In this document: positions 18,099 through 27,137 of the stretch, piece after piece
Layout: every line of letters starts with the position of its first letter
How positions within the stretch are numbered: the first letter of the stretch is position 1
DNA from: Alteromonas naphthalenivorans
Lineage (GTDB): Bacteria; Pseudomonadota; Gammaproteobacteria; Enterobacterales; Alteromonadaceae
Assembly: GCF_000213655.1 (NCBI RefSeq)
Contig: NC_015554.1
Coordinates: forward strand, 62,001-126,000
Direction of reading: 5' to 3'
Length of the DNA stretch: 64,000 nt
The notes under the pieces: model-generated
Databases searched by the model: none
Told to the model about the DNA's origin: nothing
Seen by the model: only the letters and a program-made list of their open reading frames with translations
Program-made: the position numbers and the translations under genes

Positions 18099-19805
18099 AT
18101 GGACGTTCAACTACTAACATTTATTATTGTAGGCGCAACATTTGCGCTATATATCGCCATAGCTGTATGGGCTAGAGCGGGTTCTACTAACGACTTCTAC
18201 GTTGCTGGTGGCGGTGTGCCTCCCGTGCTAAACGGTATGGCTACCGCTGCAGACTGGATGTCGGCAGCATCATTTATTTCAATGGCCGGCCTTATTTCCT
18301 TTATGGGATACGACGGCGCGGTTTACCTAATGGGGTGGACTGGAGGCTATGTATTACTTGCCTTGTGTCTAGCACCCTACCTACGTAAATTCGGTAAATT
18401 TACTGTACCGGATTTTATTGGCGACCGCTACTACTCCCAAACCGCGAGAACCGTTGCAGTTTTCTGTGCGATCTTTGTTTGCTTTACCTATGTGGCGGGG
18501 CAAATGCGAGGAGTTGGCGTAGTATTTAGTCGTTTCTTAGAAGTCGATATTGTTACGGGTGTGGTTATTGGCATGGTTATCGTGTTTTTCTACACGGTAC
18601 TAGGTGGAATGAAAGGTATTACCTATACCCAAGTTGCGCAGTTTTGCGTAATGATTTTTGCGTATATCGTACCTGCGGTATTTATCTCTATCATGGTAAC
18701 TGGCCACATTCTTCCACAAACGGGGTTCGGCGCCACACTCGCAGATGGGTCGGGGATGCATATACTGCAGAAACTCGACAACCTCTCGGTGGAGCTCGGG
18801 TTTCATGAATATACCTCCGGCTCGAAGAGTACCATCGATGTATTCTTTATTACTTTTGCATTGATGGTAGGTACGGCTGGATTACCTCACGTTATCGTTC
18901 GCTTCTTCACTGTACCGAAAGTACATGATGCGCGTAAGTCGGCAGGTTATGCATTAGCATTTATTGCTATTCTTTACACTACGGCACCGTCTCTTGCAGC
19001 TTTTGCTCGCGTAAATATGATTGAAACCATTAACGGGCCTGAACTAACTGGTACAAGTTACGAGCAAGCACCGTCGTGGATTAAAAACTGGGAGCAAACT
19101 GGGCTTATCGAGTTCAACGATAAGAACGGTGATGGGGTGATGTTTTACTCTGGTGATGAGCGCAACGAAATGAAAGTTGACCGTGACATCATGGTATTAG
19201 CTAACCCTGAGATAGCAAATTTACCAGCATGGGTCATTGCATTAGTGGCCGCTGGTGGCGTAGCTGCAGCACTGTCTACTTCCGCAGGCTTACTGCTTGT
19301 TATCTCTACATCGGTGTCTCATGACTTATTGAAGCGTAACTTTGCGCCCAATATAACCGATAAGTCTGAGCTCTTTTATGCGCGACTGGCCGCAGGGGTA
19401 GCCATTGTTATTGCAGGTTACTTTGGGATTAATCCACCGGGCTTTGTGGCGCAGGTGGTCGCCTTCGCGTTCGGTCTGGCGGCATCCAGTTTCTTCCCTG
19501 CCATTATTATGGGTATCTTTAGCAAACGTATGAATGATAAAGGCGCTATTGCAGGCATGATTGCAGGTATTGCGTTCACTGCTGCCTATATCATTTACTT
19601 CAAGTTTGTTAATCCTGCGGCAAATGTACCTGAAAACTGGTGGTTTGGTATTTCGCCAGAGGGCATAGGTACGTTAGGTATGATAGTTAACTTCCTTGTT
19701 GCTTTTATCGTGTTTAAGTTTACCGATGAGGCGCCGGAAGAAATTCAAGAGTTAGTAGAAAGCATTCGCTATCCGAAAGGGGCGGGCGAGGCATCTGCAC
19801 ACTAA
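18099..19805 (+). CDS. Sodium:solute symporter, acetate/ActP-like (VC_2705 family)
   Basis: Inner-membrane SLC5-type transporter of 568 residues with about 13 helices. It has the sodium-site region ATAADWMSAASFISMAG near residue 48 and the hallmark GLPHVIVRFFTVP near residue 263. Its operon with DUF4212 and the neighbouring CrbS kinase point to acetate or a related short carboxylate, taken up with Na+. A hydrophilic insert around residues 310-365 contains DKNGDGVMFY, similar to a Ca-binding EF loop, a known feature of this branch. The real substrate is inferred from context. Confidence 0.87.
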   Translation: MDVQLLTFIIVGATFALYIAIAVWARAGSTNDFYVAGGGVPPVLNGMATAADWMSAASFISMAGLISFMGYDGAVYLMGWTGGYVLLALCLAPYLRKFGKFTVPDFIGDRYYSQTARTVAVFCAIFVCFTYVAGQMRGVGVVFSRFLEVDIVTGVVIGMVIVFFYTVLGGMKGITYTQVAQFCVMIFAYIVPAVFISIMVTGHILPQTGFGATLADGSGMHILQKLDNLSVELGFHEYTSGSKSTIDVFFITFALMVGTAGLPHVIVRFFTVPKVHDARKSAGYALAFIAILYTTAPSLAAFARVNMIETINGPELTGTSYEQAPSWIKNWEQTGLIEFNDKNGDGVMFYSGDERNEMKVDRDIMVLANPEIANLPAWVIALVAAGGVAAALSTSAGLLLVISTSVSHDLLKRNFAPNITDKSELFYARLAAGVAIVIAGYFGINPPGFVAQVVAFAFGLAASSFFPAIIMGIFSKRMNDKGAIAGMIAGIAFTAAYIIYFKFVNPAANVPENWWFGISPEGIGTLGMIVNFLVAFIVFKFTDEAPEEIQELVESIRYPKGAGEASAH

Positions 19806-19869
19806 CGGCTAGAAGTTAATTGTTAAAACAAGAAGCTGACGCTCAGTAATTAACTGAGCCTTTATTAAG

Positions 19870-19912
19870 CCAACCCGTTCAAAGAGGAAACTCTAAAAGC
19901 GGGTTGGTTTTT
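19870..19912 (+). terminator. Terminator or attenuator between the symporter and DUF294 genes
   Basis: Outer stem CCAACCCG / CGGGTTGG followed by five Ts. Inside it lies a second small hairpin AGAG-GAAA-CTCT with a GNRA tetraloop. It ends 22 bases before the next ATG, so it probably sets the ratio between the transporter and downstream genes. Confidence 0.75.
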
Positions 19913-19933
19913 ATCGTTTCAGGAGCATTGTGT

Positions 19934-21763
19934 ATGACAGCTATTGCCCAGCAAGTCGCAGATTTTGTTGCTGCATCTGCGCCCTTTGATACGCTTGATG
20001 TGGATTCATTAACTGATTTACTTACCTCGGCAGAATTGCTTTACGTAACAAAAGAAAACCTAAAGACCTTAGTTGGACAATCTCGCCGAATTTATCTCAT
20101 TCAAAGCGGCCAGTTTTCGGTAAGTACCGAGCAAGACGCCCCCCGTTATGTTAGTGAAGGGGACTACTTTGGCTTCCAGCGTGTTTTGGATGGTAGAGAC
20201 TATCCAATGTCGGTGACGGTAGAGAGCCCAGGTCTAGTGTACAGCTTTGATGAAGCACCATTTAAAGCGCTTCTTCGTTTCGATAGCATTAATACTTTTT
20301 TTAATGGATTGCGACATGATGCACTACAAAATCAGGCTATAACAGAGTCAAAATCTATGTGGTTGTACAAACCACTTTGTGATTTAACAGAAAAAGCACC
20401 CATTGGCACCGATGTAAATACGCCCATTCAACAAGCGGCTCAACTGATGACCGATAACCGGGTGTCGTCTCTTCTCATTACTGAAGCAGGGCAGCTAGTG
20501 GGTATCGTTACCGATAGAGATTTACGTTCCCGAGTGGTTGCCGCTGGTGTTGCGCTGACGAACCCTGTTAGCAGTGTTATGACCTCGTCGCCAGCGAACG
20601 TTGCCAGTAACCTAACGTTATTCGACGCCATGGCATTAATGACCGAAAAAAACATTCATCATCTGCCTATTTTAGATAAAGACAGTCATGAACCCGTGGG
20701 GATGGTGACGGCCAGTGATATTGTTCGCCATCAACGAGGCAGCGTTCTATTCATTATTGGCGAATTGTCGAAAGCGAGCAATTTGTACGAATTAACACGT
20801 TTAGCGTGGCAGCTTCCACATTACTTTTCTGCACATGCTAAACACGCAGGCGATTATGATATTGCAGGTAAAGTGCTATCTCAGGCCACTGATATTATGA
20901 CGCGAAAACTCATTGGCTTCTTTCAGCAAGAACATGGTAAAGCCGGCATGATGTTTTCGTGGCTAGTCTATGGCTCACAAGCGAGAGAAGATCAGACAAT
21001 GGGATCGGATCAAGACAACGCGTTGCTATTAGCTAAATTGCCCTCGCAAGCACAAGCCGATTACTTTGCCGCCATGGCTGACTATGTCTGCAAGGGATTA
21101 GCAAAATGTGGTATTAAGCTATGCAGTGGCAATATTATGGCGAGTAATCCCGAGCTGAGGTTAACGTTAGAGCAAGCGGTTGAACAAGCGCGGAAATGGG
21201 TAAATGCGCCTACCAAAGATGCCATTATGCACTTTAATATCTTTCTTGATGCACGCTGCGCCGCGGGTGATGTGGGCTTGTTTAAAACGCTACAACGTCA
21301 AAGAATGCCCCTGCTTAAACAAAGTTTATTTCTTGCGGCATTGTCCCGTCATGCAAATGAAGTCTCTGTACCTCTTTCTATGTTTCAAAAATTTACTTAT
21401 GAGAAGGGAGGGAAGCTGAAAGATACGATCGATTTAAAAGTACGTGCGGTGGCACTGATCAACAATATTGCGCGTATTTATGCCCTAGCAGGAGGGATAT
21501 CAGTACCTGGCACTCTCGCAAGGCTATCTCTGTTGCCCGAAAATTCTGAGCTTTCTACCAAAGATGCAGCGAATTTGCGGGATATTTGGATATTTTTAAA
21601 TCGATTACGCTGGCGGCACCAACTTCAGCATAACGTGGCAGATAATAGTGTGTCAGTGTCGTCTTTATCTTCTATAGAAAAGCATCAACTAAAGGCATCG
21701 TTTCAAGCTATCGAAAGAGCCCAAAAAGCAATTATCATAAATTTTTCCGGTGGCATGGCATAG
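19934..21763 (+). CDS. cNMP-binding/CBS/DUF294 nucleotidyltransferase-like protein
   Basis: A 609-residue cytoplasmic protein made of a cyclic-nucleotide-binding-like domain (about 15-130), a pair of CBS domains (about 165-285), a DUF294 GlnD-like nucleotidyltransferase domain with YGSQAREDQTMGSDQDNAL near residue 345, and a DUF294 C-terminal domain. The G-S and D-x-D-like residues of the nucleotidyltransferase fold are present. Such proteins regularly sit beside actP/acs loci and are thought to modify or sense a partner through nucleotides, but the target is not established. A TTG at 19904 lies in the terminator stem; the ATG at 19934 has AGGAG nine bases upstream. Confidence 0.86.
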   Translation: MTAIAQQVADFVAASAPFDTLDVDSLTDLLTSAELLYVTKENLKTLVGQSRRIYLIQSGQFSVSTEQDAPRYVSEGDYFGFQRVLDGRDYPMSVTVESPGLVYSFDEAPFKALLRFDSINTFFNGLRHDALQNQAITESKSMWLYKPLCDLTEKAPIGTDVNTPIQQAAQLMTDNRVSSLLITEAGQLVGIVTDRDLRSRVVAAGVALTNPVSSVMTSSPANVASNLTLFDAMALMTEKNIHHLPILDKDSHEPVGMVTASDIVRHQRGSVLFIIGELSKASNLYELTRLAWQLPHYFSAHAKHAGDYDIAGKVLSQATDIMTRKLIGFFQQEHGKAGMMFSWLVYGSQAREDQTMGSDQDNALLLAKLPSQAQADYFAAMADYVCKGLAKCGIKLCSGNIMASNPELRLTLEQAVEQARKWVNAPTKDAIMHFNIFLDARCAAGDVGLFKTLQRQRMPLLKQSLFLAALSRHANEVSVPLSMFQKFTYEKGGKLKDTIDLKVRAVALINNIARIYALAGGISVPGTLARLSLLPENSELSTKDAANLRDIWIFLNRLRWRHQLQHNVADNSVSVSSLSSIEKHQLKASFQAIERAQKAIIINFSGGMA

Positions 21764-21765
21764 GT

Positions 21766-22449
21766 ATGTTGCAATGGCTAAGTAACTGGTTATCTGGGCG
21801 CGGTCCATCATCATTCGATAGGTTCAAAAACGCGACCTTACAAGACACTACCCTTATGTCGATTGATTTAGAGCTGACCTCCTTAAACGCCAATGAGTCA
21901 GAAATTACCTCTTTTGGCTGGGTATGTGGGCGTAATAGTAGCATTGCTCTAGAAACTAGCGCTTATAGCGTTGTGAAAACCAAGGCGTCTTTAGGGCAAA
22001 GCCCCGTTATCCATGGACTTATTCAGGATAATATTGCAAAGGGCGAGAAAATAGAAGATGTGCTGACTAAATTTACCGCACAGTTACCCTCGAAGGTTTT
22101 AGTTATCCATAATGCGAATTTAGATTTGGCGGTGCTAGATGCGGTATTTAGGCGATTAAATTTACCGGCACAAGAGGTTTATTACATCGACACTTTACAA
22201 CTTGCTTTGTATGAATTGAAAAAAGAGCACGAAGTCGTTCCCTCAAATAGTGCATCCCTAGGTGCATGCTTACTACGAGCTGGTTTACCGGCGGTGCCTC
22301 AACATAATGCCTTAGAAGATGCCATGGCAGCGCTACTCCTATGTTATGCACAGTTAGCGTCATTAGGGCTAACACAACAAAGTTGCTTGGCAGACTTATC
22401 ACATACTAAAGCGCTTGGTAAGAAAACACTTGGGGTGGTTAAGCCTTAA
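21766..22449 (+). CDS. DnaQ-like DEDDh 3'-5' exonuclease
   Basis: A 227-residue exonuclease-fold protein. The three Exo motifs are visible: SIDLELTSL (Exo I, D and E), VIHNANLDLAVLD (Exo II) and PQHNALEDAMAA (Exo III, with His and Asp). The gene starts two bases after the DUF294 stop and belongs to the same operon, a conserved pairing in acetate-switch clusters. It may act on nucleic acids or on a small nucleotide ligand; the reason for its place in this operon is not known. Confidence 0.85.
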   Translation: MLQWLSNWLSGRGPSSFDRFKNATLQDTTLMSIDLELTSLNANESEITSFGWVCGRNSSIALETSAYSVVKTKASLGQSPVIHGLIQDNIAKGEKIEDVLTKFTAQLPSKVLVIHNANLDLAVLDAVFRRLNLPAQEVYYIDTLQLALYELKKEHEVVPSNSASLGACLLRAGLPAVPQHNALEDAMAALLLCYAQLASLGLTQQSCLADLSHTKALGKKTLGVVKP

Positions 22450-22482
22450 TAAATTACCCTAAACTAAGCATTACCATACCAC

Positions 22483-23442
22483 TTAAATTTCCGGCTCCAT
22501 AACATTGTGAGCCTTTTCCACGCTACTTACGACACAGTTTCTACCTTGCCCTTTTGCAGCATAGAGGCTTTTATCAGCTTGCAGCATAGTGAAGTCGATG
22601 GTTTTGTTGTCGTCTGGATTTTTAGTTGCTACCCCAGCGCTAATTGTCACTCTTGCAAGGTTTGAATCAGCGTGGGGAATGTTTAAATTAAACACGGTTT
22701 CCAAAAGTCGATTGGCGACTAATTTTGCGCCTTTTTTATCAGTGCTAGGTAGAATAACTAAAAACTCTTCACCGCCCACACGAACTAATTTGTCCATAGG
22801 ACGCAACAAGCTATCGTTAATTGCCTTGCTAAGCCTCCATAAGCAGCTATCGCCTTCCATATGCCCATATCGGTCGTTGAACCGCTTAAAGTCATCAACA
22901 TCGAAAAGTACAAGAGAAAGAGGGTTATGACTCCGCTTGCCATCTTTCATCAAGCGCGGAAGGTAGTCTTCTAAATAATGTCTATTATAGGCGCCTGTTA
23001 GCCTATCGATATAAATGAGATTTTCTAACAGATCATTTTTGAGCTTATGATTGAGGTGCGCTTTCACGCGATTTTGTAACGTGCATGCATTAATAGGTTT
23101 GGTCACAAAATCAACACAGCCAGAATTCCAGCATTTTGATTGGGCTTCGTCAGATGTTGTTGCGGTAACGAAGATAATTGGAATATCAGACTTGCTCGGG
23201 TTTTCACGCAAGGCTTTTGCAACTTGATGGCCATCCATGTCTGGCATATAAACATCCATCAAGATAAGGTCAGGCGTGTTTTCTTCACAGTAAGCAAGCG
23301 CTGCTGCACCGGAAGAAACAGATGTACAACTTACCATCTCATCAAGAAGCCCTTCCAAAATCATTCGAGAGCTTGCTTGATCATCTACAATTAATAAATG
23401 GCAGTCTGATAATGTTCGTTTATTTACTTGCTCAATAAACAT
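22483..23442 (-). CDS. Response regulator with GGDEF diguanylate cyclase domain
   Basis: A 319-residue WspR/PleD-like protein: receiver domain (about 14-130) with VDDQ, phospho-acceptor Asp in LILMDVYMPDMDG and Lys in TKPI, then a GGDEF domain (about 150-305) with an intact RVGGEEFLVI active site. The inhibitory I-site RPMD lies five residues before GGEEF, so product inhibition by c-di-GMP is likely. It would make c-di-GMP when phosphorylated, but no partner kinase is adjacent. The gene converges on the exonuclease gene. Confidence 0.92.
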   Translation of the reverse strand: MFIEQVNKRTLSDCHLLIVDDQASSRMILEGLLDEMVSCTSVSSGAAALAYCEENTPDLILMDVYMPDMDGHQVAKALRENPSKSDIPIIFVTATTSDEAQSKCWNSGCVDFVTKPINACTLQNRVKAHLNHKLKNDLLENLIYIDRLTGAYNRHYLEDYLPRLMKDGKRSHNPLSLVLFDVDDFKRFNDRYGHMEGDSCLWRLSKAINDSLLRPMDKLVRVGGEEFLVILPSTDKKGAKLVANRLLETVFNLNIPHADSNLARVTISAGVATKNPDDNKTIDFTMLQADKSLYAAKGQGRNCVVSSVEKAHNVMEPEI

Positions 23443-23562
23443 GTTAGTCCTTTACCTACAACGCAGCTGTTTCCAACAATTTGTAAACGTTATACCCAGA
23501 GTACCGCGGCGAGTGTAAAAAATGCATTAAACATAAGTTTAATAATTAATATTTTAACTCAT

Positions 23563-23979
23563 TTAAATTAACGATATAAAAAGAAGCACGTACAGTATTA
23601 GGTTAGTTACCAGTCCTATCATATAAAAATAGGTTCTCGGACTTGGGTTACGCTCTGTCGCTACCGCATAGTATAGTGCCATATGAACAATTCTACATAA
23701 GCCATACACCCAAACTAAGATCGCCAGATAAAAAGGCGTAACACCAATAAACATGCAAAGTATGGCTGGAATAATAAACTGGTTTACGTTCTCAAGTGAG
23801 TTGTGAAACGTTCTATGGCTTCTAAATACAAAACTGTCATGACTTAAGTCTTCTGCGACTTTTCCTGGTACATAAGACGACTGTTTGCGATGCGCTACTG
23901 CAGCAACGATATTTTGAACTAATACCGTTAAAATGATTACCGCAAGCCCTGCGATAGTGTAAGTGTAAACAATGAACAT
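23563..23979 (-). CDS. MAPEG-family membrane protein
   Basis: A 138-residue four-helix integral membrane protein of the MAPEG fold (membrane-associated proteins in eicosanoid and glutathione metabolism). The segment RSHRTFHNSLENVNQFIIPA carries the conserved R and N residues of the glutathione-binding helix. Bacterial members are poorly characterised; some have glutathione-transferase activity. It may be cotranscribed with the diguanylate cyclase gene 120 bases downstream, but the spacing suggests a separate unit. Confidence 0.8.
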   Translation of the reverse strand: MFIVYTYTIAGLAVIILTVLVQNIVAAVAHRKQSSYVPGKVAEDLSHDSFVFRSHRTFHNSLENVNQFIIPAILCMFIGVTPFYLAILVWVYGLCRIVHMALYYAVATERNPSPRTYFYMIGLVTNLILYVLLFISLI

Positions 23980-24124
23980 GACTTCATCCTTGTAAGCTAG
24001 TTAATTGGTATACGGGCTAGAAGAAGGTTCTGGATTACAAAAAATATCAGTGCTAATGAGTTTGCACGGAGTGTCTTACATGGAAGGGGGAAGTAGCGGA
24101 AACCCGCTACTTACTATGAATGGA

Positions 24125-24631
24125 CTATAACGCTTTTTTAACTTCAGCAGGAAGCAGTACAGTATCGATAACGTGAATCACACCATTTGATGTTTTTACA
24201 TCAGCTTTCGTTACTGTTGCATCATCAATCATCACTTTGCCCATGGCGGTAACCACCTTCACATCACTGCCTTCAACAGTAGTTGCACTAGTCAGCGACA
24301 TAACATCTTCCGCCATGACTTTACCGGATACTACATGGTAAGTAAGTACTTGTGTTAATAGCGCCTTATTTTCAGGCTTCAATAACATCTCTACGGTACC
24401 TTCAGGTAATTTAGAGAAGGCTTTGTTGGTAGGAGCGAATACAGTGAAAGGACCGTCACCTTTTAGTGTGTCTACTAGGTCGGCGGCTTTTACAGCAGTC
24501 ACCAATGTTGAGAATGTTTCTTGACTAGCAGCAGTATCAACAATATCAGTTTTCTCGGACTCCATATGATGGCCAGCAAAAGCAGAAAGACTCATCAAAC
24601 TCATCATTACCAATGGGATTAACTTACGCAT
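24125..24631 (-). CDS. Secreted fasciclin (FAS1) domain protein
   Basis: A 168-residue protein with a signal peptide ending near AFAGH (residue about 20) and a single FAS1 domain of about 130 residues. The H1 motif [14 protein letters not shown] and the H2-type segment [12 protein letters not shown] are both clear, as is the central YHVVSG. FAS1 proteins act in adhesion or matrix binding at the cell surface or in the periplasm. No neighbouring gene suggests a specific partner. Confidence 0.9.
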   Translation of the reverse strand: MRKLIPLVMMSLMSLSAFAGHHMESEKTDIVDTAASQETFSTLVTAVKAADLVDTLKGDGPFTVFAPTNKAFSKLPEGTVEMLLKPENKALLTQVLTYHVVSGKVMAEDVMSLTSATTVEGSDVKVVTAMGKVMIDDATVTKADVKTSNGVIHVIDTVLLPAEVKKAL

Positions 24632-24819
24632 AAAATTTTTCCTTAAATTGAGATAGAAAATTAATTGTTGTTGCGCAGGTTGTTACGCTACCACCTCAAT
24701 TTGGATGATTAAGTTTACGTAATAAGAAAAGTAGGAAGATATGAATATGTAAAAATAATGTTAAATTATTGAGTGCTGCGCTATACTTCGCCAAGGTGTT
24801 AATAGGGGAGGGCTGCATT

Positions 24820-25989
24820 ATGTTACTTCGACATCTTATTACTGCACTACTCGTTTTTATCGGTTCAGCTATGCTAGGTTGTGCTAGCACTACGCCCGTT
24901 GTTGCCAAGAATCCTTATCCTGCATTACACGACCATCTATTTCCAAGTTATGCGTCTTTTCCAATTGAAACGGAAGAGGAGGTATTTGCACTAGAAGAAG
25001 ATGCTCAGTTATTTGTCGATGAGGCTGTTTTTGAGTCGGGAGGAAAAACAACCAACGTAAAAGGTCTGATCTCGTCAATCTTTGACCATTCTGAAATGGG
25101 ACTATTGTACCGCAGCAATGCGAACTCGGTTGCCAGTGAGACGTTTTATAATCGTTCTGCCAACTGCCTTTCTTTGTCTATCATGACTTACGCTATGGCT
25201 CAGCACGCAGGCTACGATGCCACGTTCTATGAAGTAGATATACCCGAGTATTGGACAAGGCGTGACGGCTTCAGCTTTTTAAATGGTCACGTAAACTTAA
25301 CTATCAATGTCCCGAAAGATCCATTAGTGACCAACATCGGACCAAGTAGTGCAGATGTTGATTTTGACCCACAAATGATCAGAACGCACTTTCCACGGGT
25401 GCCGGTTACCAAGCGCCTCGTGCTGTCTATGTTCTATAACAACAAAGGCGCCGATGCGCTAATTGCCAACAGTTATACGCGGGCATACAGCTACTTTAGG
25501 GCTGCTGCAGTATTATCGCCAGAGTTACAACAAAGTTGGGTCAATTTAGGTGTGCTTTACCGTATGGTCGACGCATTTGAAGCCGCAGAGCAAAGTTATC
25601 AGTTTGCGTTAAATCTAGATGAGAACAATCTGACCGCGTGGGACAACTTGTCTATTTTGTATTACCACCAAGGGTTATTTGATAAATCAGCACAAATTAA
25701 AGCAAAGGTAGAAGCGCAACGAAAAGAAAATCCTTTTTATCATTTCATTCTTGGGGAGCAAGCTTTGGACGAAGGGGAGTTAGCAGATGCATTGGAACAT
25801 TTCCAACGCGCGCTTCGCTTAGATAATACCAGACACGAAGTGTTTTTTGGGTTGGCTAAAGTGTATTACGAGATAGGAGATATCAGTAACGCTGAGCGTT
25901 ACATCAAACGCGCAATTCAACTTGCACCCAATTCACAAGATGAGAACCGGTACATGAGTAAGCTTTCCACGATTGCTCTGAACTACTAA
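24820..25989 (+). CDS. TPR lipoprotein with a transglutaminase-like N-terminal domain
   Basis: A 389-residue lipoprotein: signal sequence with lipobox AMLGC (Cys near 22), a region around residues 80-170 with NCLSLSIMTYAMAQHAGYDA and a downstream NGHVNLTI that resembles a transglutaminase-like Cys/His arrangement, then at least four TPR units (about 225-385). A TTG at 24769 opens the same frame, but GGGGAGG lies before the ATG at 24820 and that start gives the proper signal peptide. It is divergent from the fasciclin gene. Function is unknown; TPRs suggest assembly or scaffolding in the envelope. Confidence 0.75.
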   Translation: MLLRHLITALLVFIGSAMLGCASTTPVVAKNPYPALHDHLFPSYASFPIETEEEVFALEEDAQLFVDEAVFESGGKTTNVKGLISSIFDHSEMGLLYRSNANSVASETFYNRSANCLSLSIMTYAMAQHAGYDATFYEVDIPEYWTRRDGFSFLNGHVNLTINVPKDPLVTNIGPSSADVDFDPQMIRTHFPRVPVTKRLVLSMFYNNKGADALIANSYTRAYSYFRAAAVLSPELQQSWVNLGVLYRMVDAFEAAEQSYQFALNLDENNLTAWDNLSILYYHQGLFDKSAQIKAKVEAQRKENPFYHFILGEQALDEGELADALEHFQRALRLDNTRHEVFFGLAKVYYEIGDISNAERYIKRAIQLAPNSQDENRYMSKLSTIALNY

Positions 25990-26065
25990 TTAATAACGAC
26001 TAACTACTTACAAAATGAGTAGTGACCACGTAAATGCGGCGAGCGTATCAATAAATTACACCAAC

Positions 26066-26098
26066 AAAAAAGCCACGTTAAAACGTGGCTTTTTTTTA
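26066..26098. terminator. Bidirectional terminator between TPR lipoprotein and 2OG oxygenase genes
   Basis: Stem AAAAAAGCCACGTT / AACGTGGCTTTTTT with a 2-nt gap as drawn, followed by further Ts. It serves two convergent genes. Confidence 0.88.
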
Positions 26099-26113
26099 AG
26101 AGAATAGCGCTCT

Positions 26114-26953
26114 TTAGATAACACCTAGCTCTTTCAAACGCTCTTGCAGGTAAGTACCCGCAGTATGACGTTCTGAAAGCTTTACATCCGGACGAGGGTG
26201 TAAGAATAGTGGCAATGAAATACGCGACTTGGTCATGTCTGCGCCATCTGGATTCACAACACGGTGTGTCGTTGATGGGAAGTAGTGACCTGAAGCTTCT
26301 TGAAGCATATCGCCGATATTCACAATCAGGCTACCAAAATCGCAAGGTACGTCTAACCAACTGCCATCTTGCGCTTTTACTTGTAACCCTGGCTCGTTAG
26401 AAGCAGGAAGAATAGTAATAAGATTAATATCTTCGTGAGCCGCTGCGCGAATAGCATCTACTTCTTCTTCGCCACTTAATGGTGGATAGTGAAGTACACG
26501 TAGTAGCGTCTGATCTGAATCTTTGATCATGTCGCCTAACGGTTGGCTGTACTTATTGCTGACTTCTTCTGGAGAATGTTTCTCAATCCAGCCTAATAGT
26601 TCAGAAGCAAGCGTGTTAGCTTCTGAATAGTACTGCGACAGCAACGGACGAAGTTCGTCAGGACATTGTCCCCATGGGTAGTAATGGAAGTACTCTTTAA
26701 TATCTTTTTTCGTGAAGCCTTTAGCTACCTCTGAAACACTTTGAGGGAAGAATCCATCTTGCTTACCTTTGTTGTAAAGGTAGTCATTTTTTTCTTCGCT
26801 ATCGAAAAATCCTTGCCAGCTATCGTATATGCCTTGCACCAGTGACTGTTGAATGGGGTGGTTTTTCAATACCCCAAAGCCCGTCTCTCGTAGTGACTTA
26901 ACGAATTCTTCTTGGGCGTTTTCCGCCGTGTAATCAACAGCAACTAATTGCAT
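26114..26953 (-). CDS. 2-oxoglutarate/Fe(II)-dependent oxygenase, IPNS-like
   Basis: A 279-residue soluble oxygenase of the isopenicillin N synthase-like family. The iron ligands are seen as HED (His-x-Asp in AAHEDINLITIL) and the distal His in STTHRVVNP, with the 2OG-binding Arg-x-Ser in KSRISLPLF. An N-terminal DIOX_N-like region (about 1-105) includes GFGVLKNHPI. The substrate is unknown. A NemR-like palindrome about 120 bases upstream of its start may be an operator. Confidence 0.87.
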   Translation of the reverse strand: MQLVAVDYTAENAQEEFVKSLRETGFGVLKNHPIQQSLVQGIYDSWQGFFDSEEKNDYLYNKGKQDGFFPQSVSEVAKGFTKKDIKEYFHYYPWGQCPDELRPLLSQYYSEANTLASELLGWIEKHSPEEVSNKYSQPLGDMIKDSDQTLLRVLHYPPLSGEEEVDAIRAAAHEDINLITILPASNEPGLQVKAQDGSWLDVPCDFGSLIVNIGDMLQEASGHYFPSTTHRVVNPDGADMTKSRISLPLFLHPRPDVKLSERHTAGTYLQERLKELGVI

Positions 26954-27065
26954 AACATTATCCCGTTTATTTTGATTGCGGCATTATAAAGGTAGACGGG
27001 CCGCCAAAAAAGCTGTGGTAGTTGACTTAAATCAATCAACCTCATCTAAGATGCCTAATGTAATC

Positions 27066-27089
27066 AATGTAGACCATTTAGTCTACATT
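27066..27089. promoter_or_regulatory. TetR/NemR-like palindrome upstream of the 2OG oxygenase gene
   Basis: Perfect 9-bp inverted repeat AATGTAGAC / GTCTACATT with a 6-base centre. Its core TAGACCATTTAGTCTA (27070-27085) differs by one base from the NemR operator form TAGACC-N4-GGTCTA. There is no U-tract, so a nupC terminator is less likely. No TetR-type regulator is in the window. Confidence 0.5.
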
Positions 27090-27137
27090 TGGGCGAAATC
27101 TTAGCCTAAAAATTAATCTAGTAATTAACCTTGTCGT

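Noticed and set aside
19904..19933. Upstream TTG start for the DUF294 gene
   Set aside because: It lies inside the stem of a terminator and has no ribosome-binding site; the ATG at 19934 has AGGAG.
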